A stretch of 64,000 nt of DNA, taken from Phymorhynchus buccinoides. Its lineage: Eukaryota; Mollusca; Gastropoda; Neogastropoda; Raphitomidae. The stretch lies in NCBI GenBank assembly GCA_017654935.2, contig CM065693.1:22228552-22292551 (forward strand), read 5' to 3'. The notes beneath the pieces are model-generated. The model made no database searches, was not told the DNA's origin, and saw nothing but the letters and a program-made list of their open reading frames with translations. The position numbers and the translations under genes were made by a program. Positions 20,206 through 34,130 of this stretch are shown piece by piece (position 1 is the first letter of the stretch; each line of letters opens with the position of its first letter).

Positions 20206-22689
20206 AATGTTTTACTTTCATCCCTGATTTCCTGTTGTGCAAAATCAGTGAATGCGAGATCTTAAGATACTACTACCAAGTCCATAGATGTTAGCAGTGG
20301 TATATCTGTTTGTCAGTTTTGATATAGGGGTCTCTATCAGTAACATTACATCTGTTTTTCAGTTTTGATGTTGAATCTATAAGTATTTAGATATATTCTC
20401 CCTAATCGTAGCATGGCTGTATGCTGTTTTGCCAACACATTCCATTTGACGAAGTGTCTTGAAATTAGCTCGCCCCCCTCGTTTGCCTTATGGTGGCTTT
20501 GAACTGGTTTTATTTTAGAGCTGAGCAATCTAGTCTACACCATTTATTTCAGTGTTCATGCGCGGCCAATTATCATTGATGATCAAGCAATGTATTCTCA
20601 GCTTTGATTCATGGAATCTGTTCAGATCTTTCATATCTTTATCATCAAACCATGATTGTTACTTGTTCAGCCCACAATCAGCGATCAAGTTATTGTGGGG
20701 AATCAGTGTACACTGGACCCATTTCTGTACAGCACAGCCTCTTCATTCTCTCTCTCTCAACATGTAAAGGGGATGTTTCTGTCCTTTGGAAATGGACCTA
20801 CTGTAAAAGTTAGCTTGTTAGAAGCTAGAGGGTTGCGCTTGCCGACTTTTAACAGTGATGTTGTGAGCTTAACATGATTCACTGTGTTCACCGATGGTCT
20901 TTCGTCATTTATGTCTTATTGACTGTGATGTATTTTTTAGTGTTTGTGTCGTACTTAAGACTTGTCTCATGTCTTCTTCGTAGCCTGAGTAATTGGAGAA
21001 AGCATAGTGAGCAACAAAAGAACTGCAGATTTGTTTAATAGATCATTTATCAATTATTGTTTTGTCAAATTCAAAACACTAGGGATACCTACAGAGCATG
21101 CTTTGTAACATAAAGCATTTAATGGCATGTGTGAGATAATGTGATTTGAAGTCAATAGATGCTTACCGGTACTTTGTGATCTTTAGTCAGTTAAAACACA
21201 TACATGAAATTTTAACAAAGCAAAATGAAATGTTTCTAACTTTAATTTTTGCATTTTTTTGTCGCTCAGTATGATATTCCGCTTGAATTTTTACTTTTCA
21301 TTATCACGTCTCAAATGATTAATTCTAGTCTACCGATCTCTGTGTGCTTGTACATTATGCAATTTGTCTATATAATTTGTTTGCTTTGGGTATTTTATTT
21401 TCATTTCTCTTTTCAAAAGGTTTCGGGTATCGTCGTTTTCATTGGAATTGATTGTTCTATGTGGCTTACCGATCACCAATTCCCTGGTGTCTGTTGAAGT
21501 CATCGAGGCATGAGACTGACTGATTATTTATATTCCATTAATGAAGTTGCAATGTTTTCCCAAGCAACATAATAAATGTTCACAAATGATGTTGTCATGC
21601 TTCCCTCATTCTATATTTTTATCCATAATTTTTGTGATTGTCGAATACTTTTTGACTGTAACATTATTTTTTGTTGTCCACTGTAGCTTGTTTGATGCTG
21701 ATGCTTCTTTGGCTGTTCAGCTTTCATATTTTTGTCTTGTTCTATTTTGTGTTGTGTTTAAGTTTCATCAGTACCCCTGTGGTCTTGTCTGGGCAATGAA
21801 CAACCAAAATGAAAATAACTACAACTGTTTTTTATATATGAATGTTTGTGCAGTTTCTATCACTATTTCGTTACCTAGAGGCTGTGTTAAACTTAACCAG
21901 AACAGAAAATTAACTTTGCACCAGCTGGTTCGAAGGTAACTGTGCAACTTAAAGTGTGGCTAAATTCTTTTTCATTTAAAAACTTGCTATTCATTCAACA
22001 AAGTGTTTGAACAAAATCACTTTCATCATGTTGGAGAGTTTTGGTTTGCCATTGTTTGTCTGCGTTGCCGTGTCCTTCTTTGTCGCTTATTTATTTGGTT
22101 TATGCTAAAGTAGTATGTACATATTACGTGGGTGCAACTCCCCAAAATGAAAATAACTGAAAGGCAGGGACCCATGGCCCCGGCAGAGTACAGGGGCAGA
22201 GCCCCGTCGGACGATTCAAGGGGGCAACTTAAGAGAGAGATATAACGAGATAGACAGACATTTAGTTTGATAAGCCTTGTAGAATTATTACATTGCCTTT
22301 GTAAACTTCCAAGGTAAAAACAACTAAGTTCAAAACGCCCCAAATCGCTTGTGGTCATTTTTGTGTTGTTATGAATTTTAAAAAACTGAAGTTCAGTTTC
22401 AGGTAAAATTTAAAATACTGAAATCAGTGTAAAAATGAAAGTAGCACCCATGATATTATGATGTATTTAAAATATTGTTTGTTTCTGTGTGAAAGGAGTG
22501 ACACTTGTATTTATTGACCATTACGTCCAAGGGTGGAGGAGAGTCGAGGAGTGTGTGTGGGGAAAATGGGGTGGGTAGGCAGGGATAAAAAAAAAAGAAA
22601 TGCTTGGCTGTCTTGTACTTTATGCACCTCCCCTCACATTTTCGCACTGAAGATTTACACTGAGAAGCAACATTCTGACATTCTCGGGG

Positions 22690-23030
22690 AGGGGATTGGG
22701 TTGCTTCTGCGTTCCCAAGCCATAATGGGTAAGGTATGTATATATCCGGTTTTCAGTTTTCACTGGTCTCCCCGCTGCGTACAGCCGACACATTACGATT
22801 TCGGAGGAGCTCAAAGACGAAAAATTAGTTGGATAATTTTTTTGAAAAAAGGCAGGAGAATGGGGCCAATAAGTCAGAAAGATTACTAGTAGATGACAGA
22901 AAGCAAAGGGAAAAGGCAGAGTCAAAGAGTGTGGCAGATTAGAGGAAGGTTCAAGCACAGAACTTCCAGAAGGTGGGGGAACTACGAAAGACCCCCCCCC
23001 GGTATCCCCACGGGGAGAGGGAATTGGGTT
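22690..23030 (-). mobile_element. Dispersed repeat H, - copy
   Basis: Reverse complement of 18150-18490: GTTCCCAAGCCATAATGGGT near the left, CTTCCAGAAGGTGGGGG and CGGTATCCCCACGGGG at the right. Full length. Confidence 0.65.
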
Positions 23031-24775
23031 AGGATCAGCCAAGAATTACTTTCATAGACTGAAAGAAAGAGACTGAGATTGAGGGTCGTAAGCATGAGGG
23101 GTGTTAAGTACAAGTTTGCTAAATGTTTTTACAATTGCAGTGATTTGTGATGTTTTTTTGTTTGTTTGAGCTGATTGGTTTTTGGTCTCAGAAATCGTGG
23201 TGTTGTCTTCATCTGCTTTTGTGCTGTTATGACTCTAACACTACTGCTAAATTTGAGAACGTTATGATGTAAAATATTGAAGAAAAGAAGAAAATATTTC
23301 AGAATGCTGGGTGGCGTTGAGATAAAATCAAATCTTAAGTGTGAATGATCGTGGAGCTTGTGAACAATCAGGGTGTACTTTGTGTGTGTGTGTGCCTTTT
23401 TATTCTGGTGCCGAAACGGCAACAGTATATTTCTTAGTGCCTGTATGGTTTGTGAGTGTAACTGCGTCAATTTTAGCAAAAACTACTAGACAGATTTTGA
23501 TCAAATTTGGCAGAGGGGTAGACATCGTGAAAAGGAAAGCTGCTTTCGATATTCATGACTGTGCTGACCTTGACCTTGAGAACCGAAATTTCCTTCTTTG
23601 GGCTATATATTTCATTTCTGAGCTGTATTTCATGAACCAGTGAACAGGATCGCTTCAACTTTTGTGTGGTGGTGTATCATGCAGGGAGGGTTCTGTAAAA
23701 AAAAAAGAAAGACTGTGCTGACCTTGACCTTGAAGTTTTTTTGTTTTGTTTTGTTCAAGTACTAACCTTCAAATATTGCCAACATGGTCCAAGGGAAGCA
23801 ACTCCAGGTATTTGACAAAAAAAGCAATCTAGAGTATTGCCCCTTTGACAAGACAGGGGAAGTTGGAGAAATGTAGGCCAAGCCCAGGTGCTTTCGGCAC
23901 CAGGTTGCACTGTTTCAGTGCTTTCTAGTTTTTTGTGTTTTTTTATACTTGGATTTTTTTTTGAGCATATGAAAAAAATGGTTTGGGTGAAATAATGGTA
24001 CATATTAGTAAATGTGTTTTGAGTAAAAGAGACTGTATGTGTGCATCATTGAGATTTGTTATGAAACAAAACACCCCGTTAACAACAAAGTAATGTGGCT
24101 TTCGCATTTCATACTCCACCAAGGCGGAGGAGTCTTTTTTAATGTGATATGCACATTTTAGCTTCATTGATGTTTGATGTATAAAGGAAAACTTCTGTGG
24201 ATGGTTTTTCTTTTTTTCAATTTACCCAAAAATTTAGAAAAAAGCTAAAATGCAGTTTTGAGTTAAATGCAACTTTTGAAGCCATAACTGCATGATATTG
24301 AACTATGGAGTGTACATTAACGTCGTGTAAGGGTGGTTTCAATTTCAACTGACTGTCTCCGTGTGTAAATATGTTTAATACTTAAAGACTCTGTTGAGCA
24401 TGCAAGTAATATGAGTGTGCATGTAAATGCAGTTAAGATAAAACAACATCCATCATGCAGAAACCATCCAGAATGACATGAATTAAAAAATGTTTCAAAA
24501 ACTTTGACATTAAAATTGTTTTTTGATATGCATGGTTGTGAATTTTTGTGTTCAATGATTTTGTTCAGAATGCAAACAAGAGAAATGTCTCCTTGACTAT
24601 TTATGACAAAGATGAGATTGCTTGTAGCAAGTTTGTACTTGATATTAGCATGAATTTAAATGTTTCACACACGCACACAAGCATGCACATATGCATGTTC
24701 ACGCACACACACACCTCCTCTCCCTCTCTCACACACATGCACACGCACTAATGCTCTTGGTTATTTCATTTGAGT

Positions 24776-24954
24776 TACCGTATTTTTCTGACTATAATAA
24801 GGTGATACATTTTTCCCCCAGACTCAGACCCCTGCGCCTTATAATGTGACTGATGAAATAGTATGAAAATATAGTAACAAAATCTGAAATTTTGTTAAAA
24901 TTTGGGGGGTGCGCCTTGTACAAAGGTGCGCCTTATAGTCCGAAAAATAGGGTA
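24776..24954. mobile_element. MITE, CCGTATTTT family
   Basis: From TACCGTATTTTTCTGACTAT to TATAGTCCGAAAAATAGGGT; complete copy with the same interior as 12232-12409 in reverse orientation. Confidence 0.75.
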
Positions 24955-25089
24955 GTATCTCTCTCATGATCGTTATGTGAAGGCCTTCACTCAAAAGGCT
25001 TTTATCATTGGTTGATACTAGACTAGCCTAAAGTTGGGCCAATAGTAAGACAAGACTAAAATCTGTCAATTATGACCAGTGTTCTTGAC

Positions 25090-25350
25090 AACAATGGCAT
25101 GGGTGAAAGTAGTTCAGGCATGCTGCTGAGTCTTCAGGATTGGCCATCTTGTCATCAGGAACCATGGTCTTATAAAACAAACATTAATGATGGCAGTTAA
25201 AGCAGTGTGATGGATAATATGCGATTCTAGCACTATCCCCACCCATCCCGTAGACACACACACATTGGAAAATATTTTTAATGTGATCACCAATTCAGGA
25301 TTGGGAAGATTCACAGAACATTGGAACGTGTCGTTTCGGGATTGAGAGAA
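25090..25350. repeat. Dispersed repeat J, copy 2
   Basis: Second copy of 19640-19925 with small deletions. Copies of a third shared repeat occur just upstream at 24960-25050 and at 50020-50110 (GGCTTTTATCA, TGGTTGA, GGGCCAATA). Confidence 0.6.
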
Positions 25351-25524
25351 TGATTTACCGGTACTTCCACCCATGCAGTGGTTAATCAGTTTACAGCTTT
25401 ATGTTGTAATGCTCCCAAACTTGAAAGCTTTGCTCTGGTTCTTTGTGTTGCAGGGATTAGTTAGTCCTCTTGGCTGAGACAGTGGGGATGTACCTTTGGC
25501 AACAACCAAAGTATTTTTGTAATA

Positions 25525-25945
25525 TGTGACCCAGCACCATGAAAGGGACATTAAGTGTCAAACTGACCAGTCTGAGAAAATGGTACAGTTAGAAACTTCA
25601 GACAATTCTCTTTCTAATGATACAAGAACCATTCTTGTATCTTTTTCCATTCCAGACTTATGATCATTTAAAGTTGGTAGGGTGAGCATCAGCCATTTTC
25701 AGAAAAATGGTCTAAAGTCTAGCCTAGCTGAAGAAAATGCATTGACCTACTCGTTTTAAAGCACTTAAAAGACCATTTAGCTACCATATTAAAGATTTTC
25801 CTTCATAAACATGAAAGATAAAATGTAAGAGAACACGAAAATACCCATAACTCAAAATTGACAAAAATTAGAATTTTGACTTTACAAGCCTGTTGTTAGA
25901 AACTAGTCCAGCGACTTGATGTCCCTTTCGTGGTGCTGGGTCACA
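25525..25945. mobile_element. MITE, TGTGACCCAGCACCA family, copy 1
   Basis: Inverted ends TGTGACCCAGCACCATGAAA and TTTCGTGGTGCTGGGTCACA, about 30 nt each. The inside is palindromic in places (AATGCATTGACCTACTCG). No coding. Confidence 0.8.
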
Positions 25946-26762
25946 TATTACTAAGTTCCCTTTTTTAAAAATCTACTGTCTTGAGGTCATGTTGCAGCAT
26001 AAGCGCATTGAGCTCTAAGGTAATGCGCTATATAAGTTTCCTAAATAAATGGTGTACTGTAACTCCCTTTCCTATCAATTTGGCATTGATTGCTGATGGT
26101 GCTATTTCAGATTCAAAACGCACCAGAAAAAAGTTATTTTGGCACAGATCAGACAGAGAGAAATGAACAATATGAAACACCTGAACTCCAGTCTCTGATG
26201 TTTGTAATGCTCACTTTAATCACATGCTACAAATTGGGTTTGGAATCCCGCTTCTTCACAACATTTATAAACCATCCCCTGGACGATATTTCAAGTTGTG
26301 TCAAATATCTACTCACTGTAGTTTTCAACAATAACGTTTATGTTACACAATTTCACAGGTAGTCTATTGAACTACCACAATTTTTATCACAGTGCAAGCC
26401 TAACAAAGTACATAACATCCAAAGTAACTATTGTTCATAAATTTACCAATGCACATCAGGATATAGAAAATGAAAAATACAATGTTACCTACAATAATGT
26501 CATTGAAATAAAGATATTGTTGATAATTAACAAGTATCTAATCACACACAAGAAACTGACACACAGAGATGCACTCACACACACACATATGCGCCTGCAC
26601 AAACACACACACACCTTCAGTGCCTTTGCTTAATTAACAAAGAAACAGGTTAATGGGGTATAACTAATGAGAGAGAGAGAGAGACAATTTTTATCTGGGT
26701 ATGTTATGTATGTATGGTGTATTAAGTTTCACTCTTTGCTATGTCATGTTCATAGAAATAGA

Positions 26763-27158
26763 AGGTAAAGGTCAAGATGTGCTACCCCCCCAACATATCT
26801 CGGTTAATTGTATTTTTCTATTGCCTTTCTTACCATACATAAAGCTGTATTTTAGGAACATTTTTAGCTTATAACCTTTTTGGAATACTAACCCTATCCC
26901 TAACCCTAGCCCTACCCCCCACCCTATAAGACGGAAAAACGCAACGAACCACAACTGTGACAAATCACGGTGTACTGCATGCAGTACATAGTGGTGGGTA
27001 GGTTTAGGGCTAGGGTTAGGGCTAGGGTTAGTATTCCAAAAAGGTTATTAGCTAAAAAAATTCCTAAGATACAACTTTATGTATGGTAAGAAAGGCAAAA
27101 ACAGAAACATAGAATTAACCGAGAAATGCAGGGGGGGTGGCACATCTTTACCTTTACC
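26763..27158. mobile_element. Foldback element with telomere-like repeats in both arms
   Basis: Left arm starts AAGGTAAAGGTCAAGATGTG and runs through CCATACATAAAGCTGTATTT to CCCTATCCCTAACCC; the right arm mirrors this from GGGCTAGGGTTAGGG to GTGGCACATCTTTACCTTT. A 60-nt loop separates them. The TTAGGG-like runs are degenerate and internal. Confidence 0.75.
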
Positions 27159-27273
27159 AAATAGAATAATAATCATCAGGCAATTCAAAAAGACAGAAAA
27201 AACCCAAATGATGTTCATTCACTGGATACACTTCTCTTTGAATACAAATATTTTCTGCAAGCATTGGATTTAA

Positions 27274-27502
27274 CCTTTTCGCCACCAAAGTCGCATTTTA
27301 GCATCACAGTGATGTAACACCTATGTCACTAAAAGGCATCAAATTGGGGTACATGTATTATGCAAAGACCCTATTGTCTTAGTTTTGGGAAGTAAGGATA
27401 GACCTTATTTTATATATATTACAGAAGAATGCCCAATACTGCAGATGGATTTTATTCTATACCCAGGTAAATTTAATGGAAATGTGGATGGCAGTGAAAG
27501 GG
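27274..27502. mobile_element. piggyBac-like MITE with TTAA flanks, diverged
   Basis: CCTTTTCGCCACCAAAGTC to GGATGGCAGTGAAAGGG, TTAA at 27270-27273 and 27503-27506. More point changes than the other copies, so probably older. Confidence 0.7.
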
Positions 27503-28583
27503 TTAAGGAGTAAAAAAAAAAACATGCCTGTTTTTTTTAAATATGGAAGCAGAGGGGCGGACAGAGAAAAGCAAAATAGGAGAGAAAAAAAAACAATTAC
27601 AGAGTATAAAAATACACAAGATTAAACCCGAGCGGGTGCAAAGTTCCCTCATGTGCTTATCTGGGTTTGGTGTCCGGATACATGCATGCAAGCATGGATA
27701 TCGCATGCACAGACAGATGCCGGACCAAACAAAAACAAAAGTCCGGAAGCTTCACTGGGGAACTAATAAAAGGGATAGAAGTAAAAGATAATATTTATTT
27801 TACTTATAATAGATTCCAATTCTTTTGACCTCAGAAAAGTATGATATTGGCACTTTTTTTCTTTTGCAACCATTTTGTTAGTTTACCATCTTTTCCACTC
27901 TGATAGGAACATAATGTAGGAATTGTTAAAGCATCTTCAGTGGAATGAAAGACTCGGTTGTGGATCAGTTTTAACAATGTTTTGTTGACAAAAGACAAAG
28001 ACATAGCTTAGTCAAACATTTTGCAATAATGAAAGACAAAATGTAAGGATTTAATATAGCATGACATAAGGCGCAAATAATGTACATTGAAATTGTGAAA
28101 CGGATCTAACGAGTGTAATACATTACTTTATCAGGTCTTATGACAGGAATATTTACCAGGTAGTTGTCAAATCCCCTCAGTATGCACAGCAAATGTAGAT
28201 CTATCAAATACTATAACCATAAGTGAAACGTGCAAGCTTTATAACTCAAGCAAGGAAGCATTTCAGTGGTGTGAAAGACTAATGTAGGTTTATTGATCAG
28301 CCTTTTGAATGTGTGAAAAGACTCTTTTCTCATTAAAGAAATGTCACGAATTACAGCCAGAGAAAAGGAAAAGGTATGCAAAATTGAAAAGTTTGATACG
28401 ACCCCTACCAGAACACAGAGGCAGAGTAGCAAGGGTAGGTATGTGCTTCCAATGACACATTTGGGGGGGGGGGGGTCTTTGACATGGATTTTTAACCCAG
28501 CACCTACATGCAGAGCAGTGATGTATGGCAATAGTTATTGTCTTGATTTTGCTTTTTTTCCCTTCATCTTTTTCCTGTCTATC

Positions 28584-28737
28584 TGGGACGGTATTCATGT
28601 CGAGATAGCATGAGACTTACATGCTCTAACTTAGAAGCTCTTCCAATGTCCTATAGGATTTAATAGGACTTTTGGAAGAGCTTCTAAGTTAGCATCATGC
28701 TAAGTCTCATGCTATCTCAACATGAATACCGTCCCAG
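28584..28737. mobile_element. Foldback element, copy 2 (loop inverted)
   Basis: CTGGGACGGTATTCATGTCG to ACATGAATACCGTCCCAG. The loop is the reverse complement of that in copy 1, so the copies lie in opposite orientation. The left arm has lost a few bases (ACTTACATGCTCTAACTTAG). Confidence 0.85.
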
Positions 28738-29284
28738 GGCAATATATTATGAACTACAGCTCAAAATCACTTCAAAATTAGCACAGTGATAAATTATTTG
28801 CTATAACATTGTTGAGTAACAACAGCAGCGAGAAACCGATGATATGATTCAGATGTTTGCTTCAGAACTTCATAAACAAAACTTGGCTGTCTTACACAAC
28901 AGTGTAGGAGAAGATATTTGGTCCACTGTGGAGTCAACGCATGCAGCCTTCATTCATGCCACTGAGTGATCGAAGAGGAAAAAATACATTTGCTCCATGA
29001 GGTCAGCATATATACCCCCTGCTGGAGTTGGACAAATAACTAGAACCTTGGTGTGGCTACGAAAAAGGGAACTGAACAATAGAATTATTATTACATGTAC
29101 ATTTACGTACGCCATCTAACTCAGAAATTACATGGATGATCCTAAAAATCCACAAAATAAAAAAACTGAAAAGGTCTAGAGGTTGCCTAGTCCCTGAAAG
29201 GGTACAGTAGCAGCATCGCTTTTCATTCTTTGGAGATAAAGGGGGCAATGCCCCCGTGAAGCTACAGTGAAAATGCTATTTTCT

Positions 29285-29545
29285 TCTTTTTCTGCGTTGC
29301 CAGGCCATACAGCCATAATGGGTAAGACCTGGAGGACTTTTTGGAAAAAAGGCAGGAGAATGGGCCAAGTCAGAAAGATAGTACATGTACCGGTAGACGA
29401 CAGAATGCAAAGGGAAAGGCAGAGTCAAAGAGAGTGGAAGATTAGGGGAAGCTTCAAGCACATAACTTCCAGAAGGTCAGAAAGATAGTACCGGTAGTGG
29501 ACTAATTTTAGGCAAAGACCCCCCGGTATCCCCACAGGGACAGAG
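29285..29545 (-). mobile_element. Dispersed repeat H, shortened - copy
   Basis: Contains GCCATAATGGGTAAG, AAAAGGCAGGAGAATGGGCC and CGGTATCCCCACAGGG but lacks the middle GTACAGCCGACAC block. Confidence 0.6.
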
Positions 29546-30039
29546 ACTCATGGAGGGGGCGGGGTCGTCCAGCGCCCCGTATGGAGGCACGAGGCATCCA
29601 CCGACTGCCCCAGAAAATGCTGTTTTAAAGGCATTTACCAGTACAAAGTACAAAGCTAGGGGATGACATGGGCAGACAAGTGGTGGTGGGGACATGTGTG
29701 AAATGGAGGTTGCTCCTCACATTTTTGTTCAAACCATGATCAACAGACACAAAGGCCATGGCAAAACAAAAAGAAAAATTCAGGCACATGGCCTGCAGAG
29801 AAGCATCAACACAGTTACGGAGATTGAGAGCTTAGAGGTTCATAAAAACATTTGTCGTTGATTTAACAGGCTGTTTGCCTTGAAAGGGCCTACTGACCGT
29901 TGTTTCGCTTAATCGTTAATCAGTGAACGACTGGTTTTTTGTATTGCTTCTGCCCCCTTTTTTGTGTGTGTCTGCTAGTTTTTTATGTAAGTTTTTCTCT
30001 TGTTCTTCCTTCACATGCACCAACAATCGTCAACAATCC

Positions 30040-30180
30040 TCCTGCTTGCTTGCTGTCGTACCAGTGATCATCCCAACAGCCGAAGCACTTGAACACAATG
30101 GTACAAATGCAACAGCTAGGGATGAGAACATTACGTGTGTGACTGTTTTTGATTACCCCACCACATGGGCAGTCACACTC
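30040..30180. repeat. Dispersed repeat L, three copies
   Basis: ATCATCCCAACAGCCGAAGC, AATGGTACAAATGCA and GGATGAGAACATTACGTGTG recur in reverse complement at 55865-55985 and 45905-46005 (AATGTTCTCATCCCTAGC). Copies differ by small changes only; nature unknown. Confidence 0.6.
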
Positions 30181-30751
30181 TGACTTCAGAGGATTTTGGA
30201 CTGATGTTACGCTAGGAGCTTGCCATGGCGAAAGACAATACCCACATAACTACGCAGAGCATAACATTTCCATGTAGCCTTGGTGTTCTAGCTTGTATTA
30301 ATTGGGCTGACACAGCATTATTTCAAGGCGAATCAATCCTGAACCACATGCATTCTACAAGCATAGACATGCACTGCATCCCGATAAGACAAGAAAATAA
30401 AACTACACAACTCAAGACAGACAACACTGAAAGAAGCCAGTTCATGTTATGTTTATTTTTCTGAAATCCATAATGAATAACAGAGCATTGTCAACAAAAT
30501 GCATGGCCATCTGTTAAAACCAGACTAACAAAGGAAGAACAGAACAGAAACAAAATAAAACCAAATTATCAGTATCCTTTTTTTTTAGCATAAGAACAGC
30601 AACGGAAGACACTATATATTTTGGAGAAATGAAATCAAAACAGGTACATGCACTCTTTTAGCATGGATGATGAATTAGTTCACTTTAGGTATCAAGTCTA
30701 CAGTCTTGACTTATGTGCCTTATAGTTTTTAGGCAGATTCTGTTTCATTAA

Positions 30752-30920
30752 CCACATCGCTGCCCACGACATATATATACGTCCTCTATAGCGCTTCAGA
30801 CAGTTCAGTACTTGCCATCGACGTATATATACGTCGCCGCTAAGTAGCGATATTGCCGCGTTCAAAAATCGCGCGGCAAGCCGGCAGCGCATGCGCAAGT
30901 AGTAGGCAACAGCGAAGGGG
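30752..30920. mobile_element. Second TTAA-flanked MITE family
   Basis: TTAA at 30748-30751 and 30921-30924 flank ends CCACATCGCTG and CAGCGAAGGGG. The inside holds two copies of an ATATATACGTC motif and is unusually GC-rich near the right end (CGCGCGGCAAGCCGGCAGCG). Confidence 0.65.
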
Positions 30921-33785
30921 TTAAGATAGTGGCAAGCAATTGAGTATACTACAGTACTGGTAGTTGAAGTTGGATACTATGGACTGTATATTACTATCTT
31001 AAGCCAAAACAAAAACACCATAAGCTGGATATAATATGCTGTTCATTCACATTCCTTCATAAGAACCGAGTGTTGAAGTTGGAGGCGACTGGATACAGCA
31101 ATGTTTCCTCATGTACAAAAGTTAAAATCACACTCTTTCTGACCTCTTTAGTTCTAATTGTGCTTATTTCAGAAACAACTTTTGCTACAGTTGCATACAG
31201 TCACTAGCTCTTTCTCTCATTCTGTCGCCAATTCAATTTTTAAACCCTAATTTCTTACATGGCAAATAACCTTGAACAGTAAGCCAAGAAATGGTAACAA
31301 ATGATTTATGAGCAGCAATAATACACACATTTATGCACTACAATAACAATTATGTTAAAGTTTAATAAACAACCCCATCCTCACACTTCATTTGAAAAAA
31401 GAAGTTAAGAAACGTTTACCAAATTCGCATGACCCAAATAGGAATAATCTCATTGACGTTACTGCATTTTCATTTCAATGAATTGGCAGGAGAATGGTTC
31501 CTACGGAACTCTTGAAAATGAGTTTTAAACGTTGAAAAAACCCTCTCCAAACTATGTATAAGAAGACCTGCCTTTCCGTTTCTTCTTAAGATTGTAATTA
31601 TGTTTTACAATTATCAGAACAGTCTAGACATGATCTGGACATGTGCATTATCTTAATGTTGATATGCGATTAAGACGATTCTTACATCAAAGCTAAACTC
31701 TAACATGAAGTCACTTCTTAAAGTCGGGAAGCTTCCAAGCAAGAGTTCAACTTTAAAATGTGCTTGTGATGAAGGCAATTCACAAGCTACAGTTTTGCTT
31801 TAATTCGCATCTGCAACTGTGGACTCAAATAAATAATCTAAACTGCATGAAGACATTCAATACAAGGTATCTTTATTTATTGCTAACAACAAACCATCCC
31901 ATTATTTGTATGAGACTATCCTATTAAACCACAATAAATTTACAAGCACATAAAAAAACCTAAAAAACTCTAAGTCAACCCAACGCCAAAAAAAAGAAAG
32001 AAAGAGGAAAACAAAATAAAAAATGAAACATACAATTTGCAAGCCTATTTGTTTTCCACACATAACATACAAAGTAGAATACTTTCATTTATTTTTTTAA
32101 AGGAGAAAAATATTGAAAGCAACAGTAACAACTATCAGCAAATAAAGATTATACACAACACACTCCCACTAAGAGATGGACAAATACACACAGTTATTGC
32201 AAACAAGGCTACAAAATACAAAACTACGAAATGTGTCAAAAGTATGTCAGCTACAAACAAAAACAACCAAGCAAGTCAAAATATGTCAACGTTGCAGAAA
32301 TAACCCTTTAAACAGCTACGTAACAATGAACCAAATTACTAAGGGTACCCACCCAAGCAGATTGAACAGGCATTCAATAGCGAGGATATTTCAGCGCCAC
32401 TTCAAGCCCCCAGGCAGTCCAATGTAGTCAAATGAAACAGGCTGTAAGCATTTATCAGTTGAACTTTCACTGAAGACTTTTTTTTTGTGGTGGGAAATAC
32501 TCAACGTATTTCTCTCGTCTTGAGGGCAATTTAGAATACACACAGAAATCATTTAGTCAAACTGGAGGCAACGGAAACGGCAAATGCGGCATTAAGCCAT
32601 AGCCACTAATCAAACGAGGGGCAGAACATACATACATAAGCTGACATAGCTTTGACGTACAATTAAACAACACACATGAACAACGTAAAGCGGAATAGAA
32701 GCATTTACATATGAAACTATACAGCAAAAAAAGAAAAGAATTTTTTTTTTAAAAAGTCCTTAGCACCAAAATCCAACTAGTTTCAAGCAGCTGTCATGGG
32801 ACTAACAATATGTTATGCAACAGCTCTCTCCTCTCAATGAATATCATTTAGGCAGAAGAGGAGAAAACAATCTGCAAGCTTAGACAGTCCATAGCTGCAT
32901 TGTGAATGAATACCAACACCACAGAAGCTACAAGTCTTACTGATTTTCAAAACAGATATCAGAAATCTTTTTTTTCCTTCTAAATCCTTCACCTTATGAT
33001 TCAAACTACATTCCTAGAAAGCAAAGAGAATGTATAGAATGATAAAAAAAAATTCTGTTAGAAGTTACGCTTCCATTTTGTGGCTCTCCTATTACAAAAG
33101 AATAGCACTGTACATACTTTGAATATTTTAGGAAATATTTAAAACGCTTTTCAGTTTATACTGTATTTGTGGTTAGTCTATGAATTCTTACCTTACCAAT
33201 ATTAATATTGACAAGACAAAAACCAACTCTACATTGTAGAATTAATTACTGAATCATTATTGGATAAACAGAAACACTTTTCCATGGGAAACAAACGGCA
33301 ACCACGTCAGATTAATGTTAACCCAAATAACTTACATAGTAATTTTGAATAATCTCTCAATACTGCTAATACAAATCGGATATAATCTCTTCGGACAAGA
33401 TGGTAAACGACATTATAAAATAGTACCTATTCTCTTCAGCTTGTGAGTATTGCAGATTCCCTTCCATGCTCACGCACATTGTTATTTTTTTAACCCAATA
33501 TAAATTGCACTGTTGATAAACATTTTTTACAGTATAAAACGCAGAATTTCAATACACATTTTGGCAGTGTGTGAAGATTATTAAAATTCAACTGTTTTGA
33601 TAAATGATTATTTGATTTGAAAGGCTAACAAACTGAAAACTTTCAAACACAGGTACAATCAAATTATTGCGTTGTCTCAACAAACAAAGAAGAAGAGAGA
33701 ATTGACAAAGAATGATGAGTCTTATTGAACACAAATCTGCTTGTGTAGACTAGAGTACAATTACATTTTGCCAGTTTATAATGCT

Positions 33786-34130
33786 TTTTCTGAATTTGGT
33801 CTTTTCAGGTTATCTTTCCCCGCTCTCATGTCTTGAAGTTAGTTTGCAGTCGTTCCGGTTCAAAATTAGAATTAAAAAAAATAAATTATCTCCCTTAAAC
33901 AGCAACTATATTATTTTGTTCTTCTCTTCAAGTTTTGGGGCATTTATACAGTCGTATCAAGAAAGTTCTGAATTCAGTCTTTTGGGGTTATCTTTCCACG
34001 CTCTCGTGTCTTGAAGTCGGTTTAGTGTCGTTCCGGTTCAAAATTAGAATTGAAAAATTGAAATTATTTGCCTTAAACAAAGACTCTTCAAGTTTTGGGA
34101 CAATTATAAGGTCATTTCCTATCACGAAAA
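33786..34130. repeat. Two-copy tandem duplication, about 180 nt each
   Basis: TTCTGAATT, GGTTATCTTTCC, GCTCTC, TGTCTTGAAGT and CGTTCCGGTTCAAAATTAGA occur in order twice. Copies have drifted by about 15%, judged by eye. Confidence 0.75.

Larger units (their letters stand above)
18780..24700. other. T-rich DNA after UBAP1
   Basis: Apart from listed repeats, the + strand is T-rich with no coding signal. A long UBAP1 3' UTR or plain intergenic DNA would both fit. Several ATTTA/TTTGT phrases and AATAAA near 21572 occur. Confidence 0.35.
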
